Of a stretch of 51,282 nucleotides of DNA, positions 23,548 to 32,488 are shown piece by piece (within the stretch, counting starts at the first letter, position 1; every line of letters starts with the position of its first letter). The notes beneath the pieces were generated by a model. The model was not told where the DNA came from, searched no databases, and worked only from the letters and a program-made list of their open reading frames with translations. A program made the position numbers and the translations under genes. The DNA is from Alphaproteobacteria bacterium (lineage in GTDB: Bacteria; Pseudomonadota; Alphaproteobacteria; Bin65): assembly GCA_022819985.1 (NCBI GenBank), contig JAJEGH010000002.1, positions 1 to 51,282 on the forward strand, written 5' to 3'.

Positions 23548-24813
23548 TCATGTGCTGCCGCCGAACCAGTCGGGCGGCACCCGTTCGGCGCGGAAGATCG
23601 CCCACCCCTGCCCGGCGTCGCTGTCCCGGTCGTTCAGTTCGGCATGGAACAGGATTTCCGGCGGGTCCGTGCGCGTGACCTCGAACACTTCTACGCTGCC
23701 GTAACCGTTGGGCGGCAGATCGGTCCGCCTGCCGTCCGGCCGGGTCAGCGTGATGCCGCCGAAGGTGGCGAAGATGTTGCCGGTCTGCGGCAGTTCGCAG
23801 GCGCCGCTGACATACATCGAATAGGGCCCCTCGAACGACCAGACCGGCTCGCAGGTCATCGCCGCCTCGTCGATCCAGTACGCGATGGCGCGGCTGACCA
23901 GCGTGTCGATGTCCCGCTTGGGCGCCGGCGGAAAGGCGCCGCTCTCGCCGTTGTCGAACAGCAACAGGCTGCCGTCCGCCATGAGGCTCGGGTCGTGCAG
24001 ATGCCAGAACCAGTCCGGTCGGCCCACGGGTTTCAGCAACCTCGCCGCCCAGGGGTCGCGCCAGCCGTCCGGCGTGCCGAGAATCCATTTCAGCGCGCCG
24101 CTCTGCCGGTCGATCTTGATGGCGCAGTCCTGGTGGCGAACCGTAACGATGAAGCTGTCGTCCGACGGATCGTGGATCAGCCCGTTGGCGTGGGTCCAGT
24201 CGGCGGCGCCGGGCGCGACTTCCGCTATGGTCCAGAAGGGCGCGTCCAGCCCGTATCCGATGCGATCGGGATCGAGAATGTCGAAAAAATCGTGCTCGCG
24301 GACCACCGCGCCATCGGGGGCGAACTCCACAACCGTATCGCCGGCCAATTCCCGGCGGCCGCGCGGCCCGGCGATGTCGGCCTCGGACAGCGGATAGTCG
24401 TCGAAGGTCCGCGTCGCCAAGGACAGGGCGGCGAAATTGCCGTCCGGCAGTTCCTGCACCGAATGGTGGAAATACAGCGTATCGACGGGGATCGCGTTCT
24501 CCGTCTGCGGATCGCGGCCCGGCGACGACCAGGCGCGCAGGATTTCGCCCGACTGGGCGACCTCACTGATGCAGCCGTCGGTCGTCATGACCAGCAGCGT
24601 GTCGCGCGGCGTGCGCTTGACGTCCATCAGCGAGCGGTTGCCGGGCGAGCGCCATTGCCAGGCGATTCTGCCCTCCCGGTCGAGTGCGACCAACGCTTCG
24701 AAGACCGAATCGCGCGAGATCGCCCGCACCGCCTTGCCGACCGGCAGGACGATAAAGCCGGGCTCGCGCCGTTCGGGATGACAGACGTGAATCCGGAAGG
24801 GCGGGCTCTCCAT
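23548..24813 (-). CDS. Arylsulfotransferase (ASST) family protein
   Basis: A 421-residue beta-propeller protein of the aryl-sulfate sulfotransferase family. Repeats such as REGRIAWQW, SGEILRAWSSPG and SGALKWILGTPDGW mark the blades. His-containing motifs DTLYFHHSVQELPDGN, DWTHANGLIHDP and FWHLHDPSLMADG are placed as in ASST catalytic sites. The family transfers sulfate between phenols through a sulfo-histidine. Classical enzymes are periplasmic, but no signal peptide is visible at MESPPFRI, so a cytoplasmic version or a wrong start is possible. It begins 4 bp after the stop of the MetE-like gene, which indicates one transcript. Confidence 0.82.
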   Translation of the reverse strand: MESPPFRIHVCHPERREPGFIVLPVGKAVRAISRDSVFEALVALDREGRIAWQWRSPGNRSLMDVKRTPRDTLLVMTTDGCISEVAQSGEILRAWSSPGRDPQTENAIPVDTLYFHHSVQELPDGNFAALSLATRTFDDYPLSEADIAGPRGRRELAGDTVVEFAPDGAVVREHDFFDILDPDRIGYGLDAPFWTIAEVAPGAADWTHANGLIHDPSDDSFIVTVRHQDCAIKIDRQSGALKWILGTPDGWRDPWAARLLKPVGRPDWFWHLHDPSLMADGSLLLFDNGESGAFPPAPKRDIDTLVSRAIAYWIDEAAMTCEPVWSFEGPYSMYVSGACELPQTGNIFATFGGITLTRPDGRRTDLPPNGYGSVEVFEVTRTDPPEILFHAELNDRDSDAGQGWAIFRAERVPPDWFGGST

Positions 24814-24817
24814 CGTG

Positions 24818-25993
24818 TCAGGCCGCCTTGCGGCCCCACAGCCGGTCGGTCGCGAGCGCCGCGCCGTCCGCCAGGGCGCGCAGCTTCTCCCAGACGATGC
24901 TCGGCCAGACCCGCGGCAGGCTGGCGAGCGTCGAGAAGCCGCAATCGGTGCCGGCCTGGACCCGCTCGCGCCCGACGATATCGGCGTAGGCGCAGAGGCG
25001 CTGGGCGACCAGCTTCGGATGCTCGACGTGGTTGGTGTTGGTGTCGATCACGCCCGGCGCGAGGATCTTGCCGTCGGGGACCGCGGTGTCGGCGAGATCC
25101 TCGTGCTGATGGCCGTGCTGCGGGTTGGCGCCCTCGAACAGCACGACCGCCGGCTTCGCCCGGAACACGATGTCCGCCATTGCGGCGAAGGGCACGTCGT
25201 GGGTGTGCGGGCCGGGATAGTTGCCCCAGCAGATGTGCATGCGCATCGCTTCGGCCGGGATGTTGCGGGTCGCGTGGTTGAGCGCCTCGACGCCGACCCC
25301 GGCGGCGCGGCGGAACTCTTCGAGGGACCGGCCGGCGAATTCCATATGGCGGATCATGGCGAGATCCGGGCAATCGATCTGCAGCAGGAAGCCGGCCTCG
25401 TGGATCGCTTCGTATTCGTCGGCCAGCGCCTCGCCAAGGGCGAGCACATAGGCGTCGCGGGTCTCGTAATACGCGTTGGGCATGAAATGGGCGACGACGC
25501 CGGGCGAGGCGGCGTTCAGGAAGGCGCCGGCGGGCTGTGCGGCATCGACCGCGGCCCGGTAGTTGGCGAGGTCGGTCTCCAGCGGCCCGGGATCGCCCGG
25601 CTCGATCGGCGCCCGGCAGGCCGGCGGATCGAGGTTCGGCAGCTTGGCGTTGGCCCGCATGCTCTCGGCGTAATCCGGATGGGCGAGCAGGTCCGACGGC
25701 GTCCAGCGCAGCGGTTCGGGATCGCCGAACCCCCTGAGCCGGTGCTTGACATAATTGGTGTAGGAGATTTTCGACATCTCGCCGTCGCTGACGATGTCAA
25801 CGCCGCACGCGACCTGTTTTTGCACAATTTCGATCACCGATTCGGCGACGCGGCGTTCCAGCAGGGCCGGGTCGTAAGGCCGGCCGCGGTCCTTGGCGAC
25901 GAGCAGGTCGATCAGGTCGTCGGGCCGCGGCAGGCTGCCGACATGGGTGGTCGGGATGCGGTCGGCGGGGGGGTGGTACAGGGCGGCGGTCAA
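24818..25993 (-). CDS. Cobalamin-independent methionine synthase (MetE) C-domain-like protein
   Basis: A 391-residue protein of the UROD/MetE superfamily. The start PTTHVGSLPRP and the zinc-site motifs MHICWGNYPGPH and QAGTDCGFST are those of the short MetE-C group, which also includes epoxyalkane:CoM transferases and other thiol alkyltransferases. It lacks the MetE N-terminal domain, so it is probably a methyl/alkyl transferase acting on a small thiol or related compound rather than a housekeeping methionine synthase. It is the first gene of the minus-strand run and is followed within 4 bp by the arylsulfotransferase gene. Confidence 0.88.
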   Translation of the reverse strand: MTAALYHPPADRIPTTHVGSLPRPDDLIDLLVAKDRGRPYDPALLERRVAESVIEIVQKQVACGVDIVSDGEMSKISYTNYVKHRLRGFGDPEPLRWTPSDLLAHPDYAESMRANAKLPNLDPPACRAPIEPGDPGPLETDLANYRAAVDAAQPAGAFLNAASPGVVAHFMPNAYYETRDAYVLALGEALADEYEAIHEAGFLLQIDCPDLAMIRHMEFAGRSLEEFRRAAGVGVEALNHATRNIPAEAMRMHICWGNYPGPHTHDVPFAAMADIVFRAKPAVVLFEGANPQHGHQHEDLADTAVPDGKILAPGVIDTNTNHVEHPKLVAQRLCAYADIVGRERVQAGTDCGFSTLASLPRVWPSIVWEKLRALADGAALATDRLWGRKAA

Positions 25994-26054
25994 TGTTCAA
26001 GCTTTCCCTATTGTCTGGGATACGCCTCCGGCAGTGCCGAAGCCATACAACGCA

Positions 26055-26381
26055 TTAATCCGAAACGCGGTAGACTCGCCTTTGCAGATCGCCGGACAGA
26101 ATAGCGAGGACGCCGGGAACGAGGGACCGCAATTCCTGCAACCGGTTACGGACAGCGATCATGATCACGACCGGAATCGGCAGTTCGTTCGCATTCTGCT
26201 GATGCTCGATGCCCCGGTCGACCGTAATGACGGCGGCGAATTCCCTGTCGGCGGCGAGGGACAACAGGAGGCCGTTATCAGCCCCCGTCCAGCCCATCTC
26301 CTGCACCGTATGAAGGGAAAGCGATTCCGGAAAATACCGCGCCAGCCGCCGCGGCACGGATTCGTCAAGCAGCAGCTTCAT
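26055..26381 (-). CDS. DUF5615 PIN-like toxin
   Basis: A 108-residue protein of the DUF5615/Mut7-C-related PIN-like family: MKLLLDESVPRRLARYF, then FAAVITVDRGIEHQQN. D6 and the D of TVDRG supply conserved acidic residues of the PIN fold. Members are paired with DUF433 antitoxins and are predicted VapC-like ribonucleases. The start overlaps the DUF433 stop by 17 bp, which gives coupled translation with the antitoxin first, as usual for type II modules. Confidence 0.85.
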   Translation of the reverse strand: MKLLLDESVPRRLARYFPESLSLHTVQEMGWTGADNGLLLSLAADREFAAVITVDRGIEHQQNANELPIPVVIMIAVRNRLQELRSLVPGVLAILSGDLQRRVYRVSD

Positions 26382-26589
26382 CGGCGCCGGTCACCAGCAT
26401 CTCCGTTGCGCGCTCCAGAACCGCTATCGCCTGGCGCCGCGAAACGGTGGGATAGTCTTCCAGAAACTCGTCAAGCCGGTCCCCCGCCTCCAGATGCTCC
26501 ATCAGAATGCGGACCGGAACTCTGGTGCCGGCAAATACGGGGGTCCCGCCCAGGATATCCGGGTTCCGGTCAATCAGTGTGTCGGTCAT
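26365..26589 (-). CDS. DUF433 antitoxin
   Basis: A 74-residue DUF433 protein: DRNPDILGGTPVFAGTRVPVRILMEHLEAGDRLDEFLEDYPTVS, a helix-turn-helix-like fold common in VapB-type antitoxins. It lies directly upstream of and overlaps the DUF5615 toxin. I used ATG 26589, with a GAGAGGG site in front. It probably neutralises the toxin and represses its own promoter in the 146-bp gap toward the SulP gene, where no clear operator was seen. Confidence 0.85.
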   Translation of the reverse strand: MTDTLIDRNPDILGGTPVFAGTRVPVRILMEHLEAGDRLDEFLEDYPTVSRRQAIAVLERATEMLVTGADEAAA

Positions 26590-26735
26590 GGCCCTCTCCG
26601 CGGATGCGCCCTTGCGCCGGCCGGCCGCAAGATAACCCACTTCCACGCGGCGTAAAATCGGCAATCCCTGCGGCGACGCGCAGACGCCGCAGCAGGCCGG
26701 GACGCCCCTCCCGGAGCGCGCAGACGCCGGGTCCG

Positions 26736-28373
26736 CTATCCGCTCCGGTCCGCGGCATCGGCCTCGATCGTCTGCCGTGCGATCCGCCGGGCCTCGTCGA
26801 GCGTTCCGACGATCCGGCCGGCCGGAAGAGCGCCGAGAATGTCGAGGCTGTGCAGGGTCGCGGCCACGTCGTCGCCGAAGCCCATGACGATACATTCGGT
26901 ATCGGACCCGGCGGCGACGTCGAGGAGCCGCCCGATCACCATGGCCGCGCTGTCGTCGATGTAGACGGTGTCCGAGAAGTCGAAGATGACGACCTCGTGC
27001 TCCCGGATGTCCTGGCCGATCACGCTGGCCAGTTTGTGGGACGACGCGACGCTCAGCGCGCCCCGCAGCGCCACCATGCCGACCCGCGCTGCATGGGGGT
27101 CGCCGTGCGCCGCCGGCCCGTCGCCGGCGAAGAAGGCCGCGTCGAGCAGCGGCACCGACACCACGCTGTCGAGTTCCAGCCGTTCCAGCCGCCGGGCATG
27201 CACCATGCCGCCGGCGATCAGCCCGATGGCGACCGCGGTGATCAGGTCGACGAAAACCGTGAGGCAGAGCGTCGCCAGCATCACGATCAGATGTTCGCGC
27301 CGCAGGCGGTGCAGCCGCAGAAGCATGCGCCAGTCGACGATGTCCCAGCCGACCTTGATCAGCACCCCGGCCAGCGCGGCGAGCGGGATCGGTTCGACGA
27401 ACGGTCCGAGCCCCAGCACCAGGGCAAGAAGGAGCAGGGCCCGTAGCACGCCCGACACCGGCGTCGATCCTCCGGAGCGGATATTGGTGACGGTGCCCAT
27501 GGTCGCGCCGGCGCCGGGCAGTGCGCCGATCAGCCCCGCCACCATGTTGCCGATGCCCTGGCCGATCAGTTCCCGGTCCGGATTGTGGCGGTTGCCGGTC
27601 AGGGAATCGGCCACCAGGGACGTCAGCAGGCTGTCGACCGAACCGAGCAGGGCGAGAATGATGGCCGGCTGCAACGCCTGGAGCAGGAATTCGGCCGACG
27701 GCAGACCGAGTTGCAGGGCCGGCAGCCCGACCGGGATCGCGCCGATCGTCGGCGCGTCGCTGAGCCACGCCACGCCCAATGCCGTCCCGGCGACGAGCGC
27801 GACGAGGGGGCCGGGCGCATACCGCGCGAACCGGCGCGGCCAGAGAAACCCGACGGCGAGCGTGACCGCGCCGATGGCGAAGGCGCCGGTATCGAGGCCG
27901 CTCACCGCCGCCGGAAGCGCCCGGGCGGCGCCCATCGGCCCGCCGGTCTCCCCCGAAGCGCCGAGCAGCGGCAGCGCCTGCATCAGCATGATGATGACGC
28001 CGATGCCGGACATGAAGCCGGAAACGACCACATGCGGCGTGTAGGCCACGAAGCGGCCGATCCGCGACACGCCGAGGAGCACCTGCAAGAGACCGGCCAG
28101 AACGACGACCGTCAGGGCCTCGGCGAGACCGGTTGCGTGGCTGGTGAGGACGACCGCCATGGCGACGGTCATCGGCGCCGTCGGGCCGGAAATCTGCGAG
28201 CGCGTGCCGCCGAACACGGAGGCGAAGAAGCCGACCGCGATGGCGCCGTAGAGGCCGGCGGCCGCCCCCATGCCCGAGGCGATGCCGAAGCCGAGGGAAA
28301 CGGGCAGCGCCACCACCATGGAGGTGACGCCGCCGAAGATATCGCCGCGCAGCGTGTCGAAGTTGTAGTTCAC
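26736..28373 (-). CDS. SulP-family anion transporter with STAS domain
   Basis: A 545-residue SLC26/SulP transporter. The membrane part (residues about 1-400) starts with the family motif DIFGGVTSMVVALPVSLGFGIASG and has FGGTRSQISGPTAPMTV and the conserved PGAGATMGTVTNI. A C-terminal STAS domain follows (GALSVASSHKLA, then VVIFDFSDTVYIDDSAA). SulP proteins carry sulfate, bicarbonate or dicarboxylates. The start is GTG 28373 with a strong AAGGAG site. A very long in-frame upstream extension is antisense to the denD-like gene and is not real. The sulfate-linked arylsulfotransferase and choline sulfatase elsewhere in the window give weak support for sulfate. Confidence 0.9.
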   Translation of the reverse strand: MNYNFDTLRGDIFGGVTSMVVALPVSLGFGIASGMGAAAGLYGAIAVGFFASVFGGTRSQISGPTAPMTVAMAVVLTSHATGLAEALTVVVLAGLLQVLLGVSRIGRFVAYTPHVVVSGFMSGIGVIIMLMQALPLLGASGETGGPMGAARALPAAVSGLDTGAFAIGAVTLAVGFLWPRRFARYAPGPLVALVAGTALGVAWLSDAPTIGAIPVGLPALQLGLPSAEFLLQALQPAIILALLGSVDSLLTSLVADSLTGNRHNPDRELIGQGIGNMVAGLIGALPGAGATMGTVTNIRSGGSTPVSGVLRALLLLALVLGLGPFVEPIPLAALAGVLIKVGWDIVDWRMLLRLHRLRREHLIVMLATLCLTVFVDLITAVAIGLIAGGMVHARRLERLELDSVVSVPLLDAAFFAGDGPAAHGDPHAARVGMVALRGALSVASSHKLASVIGQDIREHEVVIFDFSDTVYIDDSAAMVIGRLLDVAAGSDTECIVMGFGDDVAATLHSLDILGALPAGRIVGTLDEARRIARQTIEADAADRSG

Positions 28374-28628
28374 GCGGGCGCACTCCTTCCCTGCGGGGCG
28401 CACCGCGCCAACCTGCCCTCGCGACGCGCCTTCGGCCCGCAGCGCCCGAACCGCGCGACCGTCGCGCATAGTTATCCTGCCGCCGGCAGACTGGCAATTT
28501 GCCGCCGCACCCCGCCGCAACGATGCAAAGCCCGGCCCTGAGCCCCGCTCCGGTGGGCCGGGCCGGTTGACCACGCGGTGCCCCTGTCGGAGAAAGCCGG
28601 GACGGAAGCCAACGGACGGAAGCGGTAC

Positions 28629-29627
28629 ATGCGCGCGATCATCACCGGCGGGGCCGGGTTTCTCGGGCGGAAGCTGGCGCAGGCGATCCTGGAGCGGGGG
28701 GCGCTCGCCGGGCCGGACGACGCGTCTGCCCCGGTTTCGGAGCTCGTGCTGTTCGACAACGCGCCCCCGGACGATCTCGGCGGACGGGCCGAAACGGTTG
28801 TTGGCGACATTGGCGACGCCGCTGCGGTGCGCGATCTGGTCGGCGGCGAGGCCGCCAGCATCTTCCATCTCGCCGCCATCGTCAGCGCAGGGGCGGAGGA
28901 GGATTTCGACCTCGGCTACCGGGTCAACCTGGACGGCACGCGCCACCTGCTGGAAGCCTGCCGCGGGCTGGCCGCGCCGCCGCGCCTGATTTTCGCCTCC
29001 TCCATCGCGGTCTATGGCGGCGATCTGCCGGATACGATCGAGGACGATACCCCGCCCCTGCCCCAGACCTCCTACGGCATCCAGAAGCTGGTCGGCGAGC
29101 AGTTGATCCACGATTACACCCGCAAGGGCTATATCGACGGCCGGGCGCTGCGCCTGCCGACGATCATGGTGCGGCCGGCGCCGAACCGGGCCGCCTCGAC
29201 CTGGGCGAGCTCGATTATCCGCGAACCGCTGCACGGCCGGGATTACGACTGCCCGGTCGAGCCGCAGGTCGCGATGGCCTGCCTGTCGCCGCGGCGCACG
29301 GTCGACGCCTTCATCGCGGTCCACGACCTGCCCGGCGACCGGCTCGGCCTCAAGCGGACCCTGCTGCTGTCGGGCCTCCGGGCGACGGCGGCGGACATGG
29401 CGGACGCGGTGGCGCGCAACGCCGGCAACCGCCGGACCGGCGCGATCCGCTGGACGCCGGACCCGGCGACCATGCGGATCGTCGGCGGCTGGCCGGGCGA
29501 AGCCCGCGGCGCCCGGGCCGAAGCGCTCGGCATCGGACCGGACGGCTCGATCGACGAGATCGTCCGCGGCTTCATCGCCGACGATCTGGCGGAGGGCGGC
29601 AGCGCCGGGGGAGGGACCGGCCGATGA
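28629..29627 (+). CDS. NAD-dependent epimerase/dehydratase, DenD-like
   Basis: A 332-residue extended short-chain dehydrogenase. It has the Rossmann motif ITGGAGFLGRKL near the N-terminus, IFHLAAIVSAGAEEDFDLGYRVNLDGTRHLLE, the catalytic SSIAVYG and YGIQK (Tyr-x3-Lys). RLPTIMVRPAPNRAAS and CLSPRRTVDAF are typical of D-erythronate dehydrogenase (DenD). In such cases the enzyme oxidises C4 sugar acids for carbon use. None of the usual denD partners (otnK, otnC, otnI) is in this window, so the assignment is tentative. ATG 28629 fits the motif start. The gene overlaps the next one by 4 bp. Confidence 0.8.
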   Translation: MRAIITGGAGFLGRKLAQAILERGALAGPDDASAPVSELVLFDNAPPDDLGGRAETVVGDIGDAAAVRDLVGGEAASIFHLAAIVSAGAEEDFDLGYRVNLDGTRHLLEACRGLAAPPRLIFASSIAVYGGDLPDTIEDDTPPLPQTSYGIQKLVGEQLIHDYTRKGYIDGRALRLPTIMVRPAPNRAASTWASSIIREPLHGRDYDCPVEPQVAMACLSPRRTVDAFIAVHDLPGDRLGLKRTLLLSGLRATAADMADAVARNAGNRRTGAIRWTPDPATMRIVGGWPGEARGARAEALGIGPDGSIDEIVRGFIADDLAEGGSAGGGTGR

Positions 29628-30421
29628 CGACCTTCGTTCTGGTGCACGGCGCGTGGCACGGCGGCTGGTGCTGGCGCGACGTTGCGGACCGGCTGCGCGC
29701 GGATGGCCATACCGTGTACGCGCCGACGCTGACCGGCCTCGCCGACCGGTCGCATCTGCTGACCCGCGAGACCGGGCTGGAGACCCATATCCTCGATATC
29801 GTCAACCTGCTCGAATGGGAGGAGCTGGACGGCATCGTGCTGTGCGGTCACAGCTATGGCGGCATGGTCGTGACCGGCGCGGCGGACCGGGCGGCCGGAC
29901 GGCTCAGGGCGCTGGTCTATCTCGACGCCTTCGTGCCGGCGGACGGACAACGCCTGCACGACATGGCGCCGCCGGAGCGCGTCGCGGCGTTCGAACGGTC
30001 GGCAGCCGAGCGGGGCGACGGCTGGAAGGTGCCGCCCTTGCCGGCAAGCGCCTGGCTCGACGATCCGGCGCAGCAGGCCTGGGTTGCGCCGAAGGTAACG
30101 CCGCATCCCCTGCGCAGCCTCGCCGAACCCATCGAGCTGTCCGGCGCCTGGGAAACGGTCGGCCGCAGGATGCACATCCTGGCCGCCGCCAACGACCCTT
30201 CGCCGTTCCACGCGATCCATGAGCGCGTCGCGGCCGAAGCGGGCTGGCTGTGCCGCTGCATCGACGGCCCGCACGACCTGATGATCTCGCACCCGGACGA
30301 GACCGCCGCGCTGCTGCTGGAAGCCGCCAGAATCCCGACGCTCGACAAGGCCCGGCGCCTCCGCGGATCGGGCTGGGAGGGCGATCTGGACCGGATGCGC
30401 AGCGACCTCGATCGGCCCTAA
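29624..30421 (+). CDS. Alpha/beta hydrolase (esterase)
   Basis: A 265-residue alpha/beta hydrolase. The oxyanion motif HGAWHGGWCW is near the N-terminus, the nucleophile elbow is GHSYGGM, and the late His lies in DGPHDLMISHPDETA. The layout is that of the EstC/plant methyl-esterase-like group acting on small esters. The start codon overlaps the denD-like stop (ATGA). Coupled expression suggests a joint pathway, perhaps removal of an ester or lactone before sugar-acid oxidation. Its end overlaps the convergent ion-channel gene by 4 bp. Confidence 0.86.
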   Translation: MTTFVLVHGAWHGGWCWRDVADRLRADGHTVYAPTLTGLADRSHLLTRETGLETHILDIVNLLEWEELDGIVLCGHSYGGMVVTGAADRAAGRLRALVYLDAFVPADGQRLHDMAPPERVAAFERSAAERGDGWKVPPLPASAWLDDPAQQAWVAPKVTPHPLRSLAEPIELSGAWETVGRRMHILAAANDPSPFHAIHERVAAEAGWLCRCIDGPHDLMISHPDETAALLLEAARIPTLDKARRLRGSGWEGDLDRMRSDLDRP

Positions 30422-31263
30422 CGCTTCTCCAGCATCCCCTTGATCTCGTCCATCTGGCGCTGGAGGGCTTCCATGCGCTGCACCAGGGCCGAGGCTTCGG
30501 CCTCGGTGACGGCGTGCATCTCCTCCTTGAGCGCCGCGGACTCGGCCTGGCTCTGCTCGGTCATGGCGTTGACGATCACGGCGATGAACAGGTTGATGAC
30601 GGCGAAGCTGGTCATCAGGATGAACGGCACGAAGACCATCCAGGCGCCGGGATACTGCTCCATCACCGGGCGGACGATGCCCATGGACCAGCTTTCCAGG
30701 GTCATGATCTGGAACAGCGAATACATGCTGTCGCCGACCGCGCCGAACCAGTCCGGGAAGGCCTTGCCGTAGAGCTTCGTCACCATGACGGCGAAGACGT
30801 AGTAGACCAGCGCCAGCAGGGCGATGACGCTGGAGACGCCCGGAATCGCCGCCATCAGGGCCATCACCACCTTGCGCATCGACGGCACGATGGCGACCAG
30901 CCGCAGCACGCGCAGGATACGCAGCGAGCGCAGGACGGTGAGGTCGCCGCTCGCCGGCGCGAGCGCGATGCCAACGATGACGAAATCGAAGACGTTCCAG
31001 CCGTTCGTGAAATAGCGCCAGCCGAAGGCGAACAGCTTGGCCAGCAGCTCGGCGACGAAGATCGCCAGCACGGCGTCGTCGAGGAACAACAGCAGCGGCC
31101 CGACGCGCTCCATGACGCTTGCCGAGGTTTCCAGGCCGAGGGTGATCGCGTTGAACACGATGACCGCCGTGATCGCGCGCGTGACAAGCGGGCTTTCCAT
31201 GAAGACGCCGACCCGGCGGCGCACCCGGTTCAACGGCGAATTCGCTTCGGGCAGCGTAGTCAC
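30418..31263 (-). CDS. Voltage-gated sodium channel-like protein (NavBac type), second paralogue
   Basis: A 281-residue six-segment ion channel. The voltage-sensor S4 reads VLRSLRILRVLRLVAIVPSMR, the pore filter is TLESWSM (residues 188-194), close to TLESWAS of NaChBac, and S6 is TSFAVINLFIAVIVNAM. A C-terminal coiled coil (EALQRQMDEIKGMLEK) probably drives tetramer assembly. The GTG start at 31263 overlaps the stop of the upstream paralogue (GTGA). Bacterial Nav channels conduct Na+ across the inner membrane in response to voltage, pH or temperature. Coupling with a paralogue suggests a heteromeric channel. Confidence 0.88.
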   Translation of the reverse strand: MTTLPEANSPLNRVRRRVGVFMESPLVTRAITAVIVFNAITLGLETSASVMERVGPLLLFLDDAVLAIFVAELLAKLFAFGWRYFTNGWNVFDFVIVGIALAPASGDLTVLRSLRILRVLRLVAIVPSMRKVVMALMAAIPGVSSVIALLALVYYVFAVMVTKLYGKAFPDWFGAVGDSMYSLFQIMTLESWSMGIVRPVMEQYPGAWMVFVPFILMTSFAVINLFIAVIVNAMTEQSQAESAALKEEMHAVTEAEASALVQRMEALQRQMDEIKGMLEKR

Positions 31264-32264
31264 GACTTGTCCGCCAGCAGGGATTTGAGTTCGCGGACCT
31301 CGGCCTTGAGCGCGCCGATCTCGGCCGTCAGGGCGTCGGTCTGCGCATCGACCTTGTCGCTCAGGCTCCGCGTCCGGGAATTGGCTTCCTCGGTCAGCTT
31401 CATGGTCTGCTCGGCGATGTCCTGCTCCAGCGTATCGCGGGCTTCCTCGAGGTCGTAGGCCTGCTGCTCCTGCATGGCGTTGACGATCACCGCGATGAAC
31501 AGGTTGAGCACGGCGAAGCTGGTGACCAGGATAAAGGGCACGAAGACCAGCCAGGCGTTCGGGAAGGTCTCCATCACCGGGCGGACGATGCCCATGGACC
31601 AGCTTTCCAGGGTCATGATCTGGAACAGCGAATACATGCTCTCGCCGACCGTGCCGAACCATTGCGGGAAGGTATCGCCGTAGAGGCGCGTCGCGATCAC
31701 GGCGAAAATGTAGAAGACCAGCACCATCAGCATCATGATCGAGCTGACGCCGGGAATGCTGGCAAGCAGCGCGAGCACGACCTTGCGCATCGCCGGCACG
31801 ATCGAGACCAGCCGCAAGACCCGCAGGATGCGCAACGCCCGCAGGACCGAGAACGCCCCGGCGCTCGGCACCAGCGCGATGCCGACGATGACGAAATCGA
31901 AGACGTTCCAGCCGCGCCGGAAGAAGCCGGCCGGCCCGTAAGCGACCATCTTGAGCAGGATTTCGACAACGAAGACGGCGAGGATGATCCGGTCCAGCCC
32001 GGCGATCAGCCCGCCGGCATGGGCCATCGCGACCTTCGAGGTTTCGAGGCCGAGGGTGAGCGCGTTGACGGTGATGAGCGCGGTGACCGCCCACTGGAAA
32101 TGCGGCCCGTCGATGATCGCGCGCAGCCGGCCGCGCAGCCCGTCCGCATCGGCGGCGGGCCCGTTCGCGACCTCCGGTCCTTTCTTGTCGGTCTTGTCGG
32201 CGCGGCCCCGGCCGGGCGGCGTCTCGCCCGGCCTCATGGCGCCGACCCAGCGACGGGCTCTCAC
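31260..32264 (-). CDS. Voltage-gated sodium channel-like protein (NavBac type), first paralogue
   Basis: A 334-residue paralogue of the next gene. It has S4 VLRALRILRVLRLVSIVPAMR, the filter TLESWSM (218-224) and S6 VTSFAVLNLFIAVIVNAM. A much longer C-terminal coiled coil follows (about 90 residues with Glu/Lys heptads ending ELKSLLADKS). The N-terminus is a 50-residue charged extension. The start is GTG 32264 behind GGGGGAG; ATG 32237 is the alternative. The identical filter and near-identical S4, S5 and S6 in the two proteins point to a recent tandem duplication with divergence at the ends. Confidence 0.88.
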   Translation of the reverse strand: MRARRWVGAMRPGETPPGRGRADKTDKKGPEVANGPAADADGLRGRLRAIIDGPHFQWAVTALITVNALTLGLETSKVAMAHAGGLIAGLDRIILAVFVVEILLKMVAYGPAGFFRRGWNVFDFVIVGIALVPSAGAFSVLRALRILRVLRLVSIVPAMRKVVLALLASIPGVSSIMMLMVLVFYIFAVIATRLYGDTFPQWFGTVGESMYSLFQIMTLESWSMGIVRPVMETFPNAWLVFVPFILVTSFAVLNLFIAVIVNAMQEQQAYDLEEARDTLEQDIAEQTMKLTEEANSRTRSLSDKVDAQTDALTAEIGALKAEVRELKSLLADKS

Positions 32265-32488
32265 CCCGGCTTCTCCCCCCGGTTCTCCTTCGCGCTCCGC
32301 TCAGGGCGGAAAGGATCGTTCGATGGCCTGTGTTTTAGGGGTGCCGGGCCGCAGATCAACCATGACGCCGCGTCGCGCGGCCGCGTCGGCCGGCTTCACA
32401 GCGGCGTTATGCGGATTTGTACTGAAATCGCCGCGTGCAGTACCCAGATAAAGTGCCGATCCCGAACCGTTTTCGTACCGAGGCTCCG

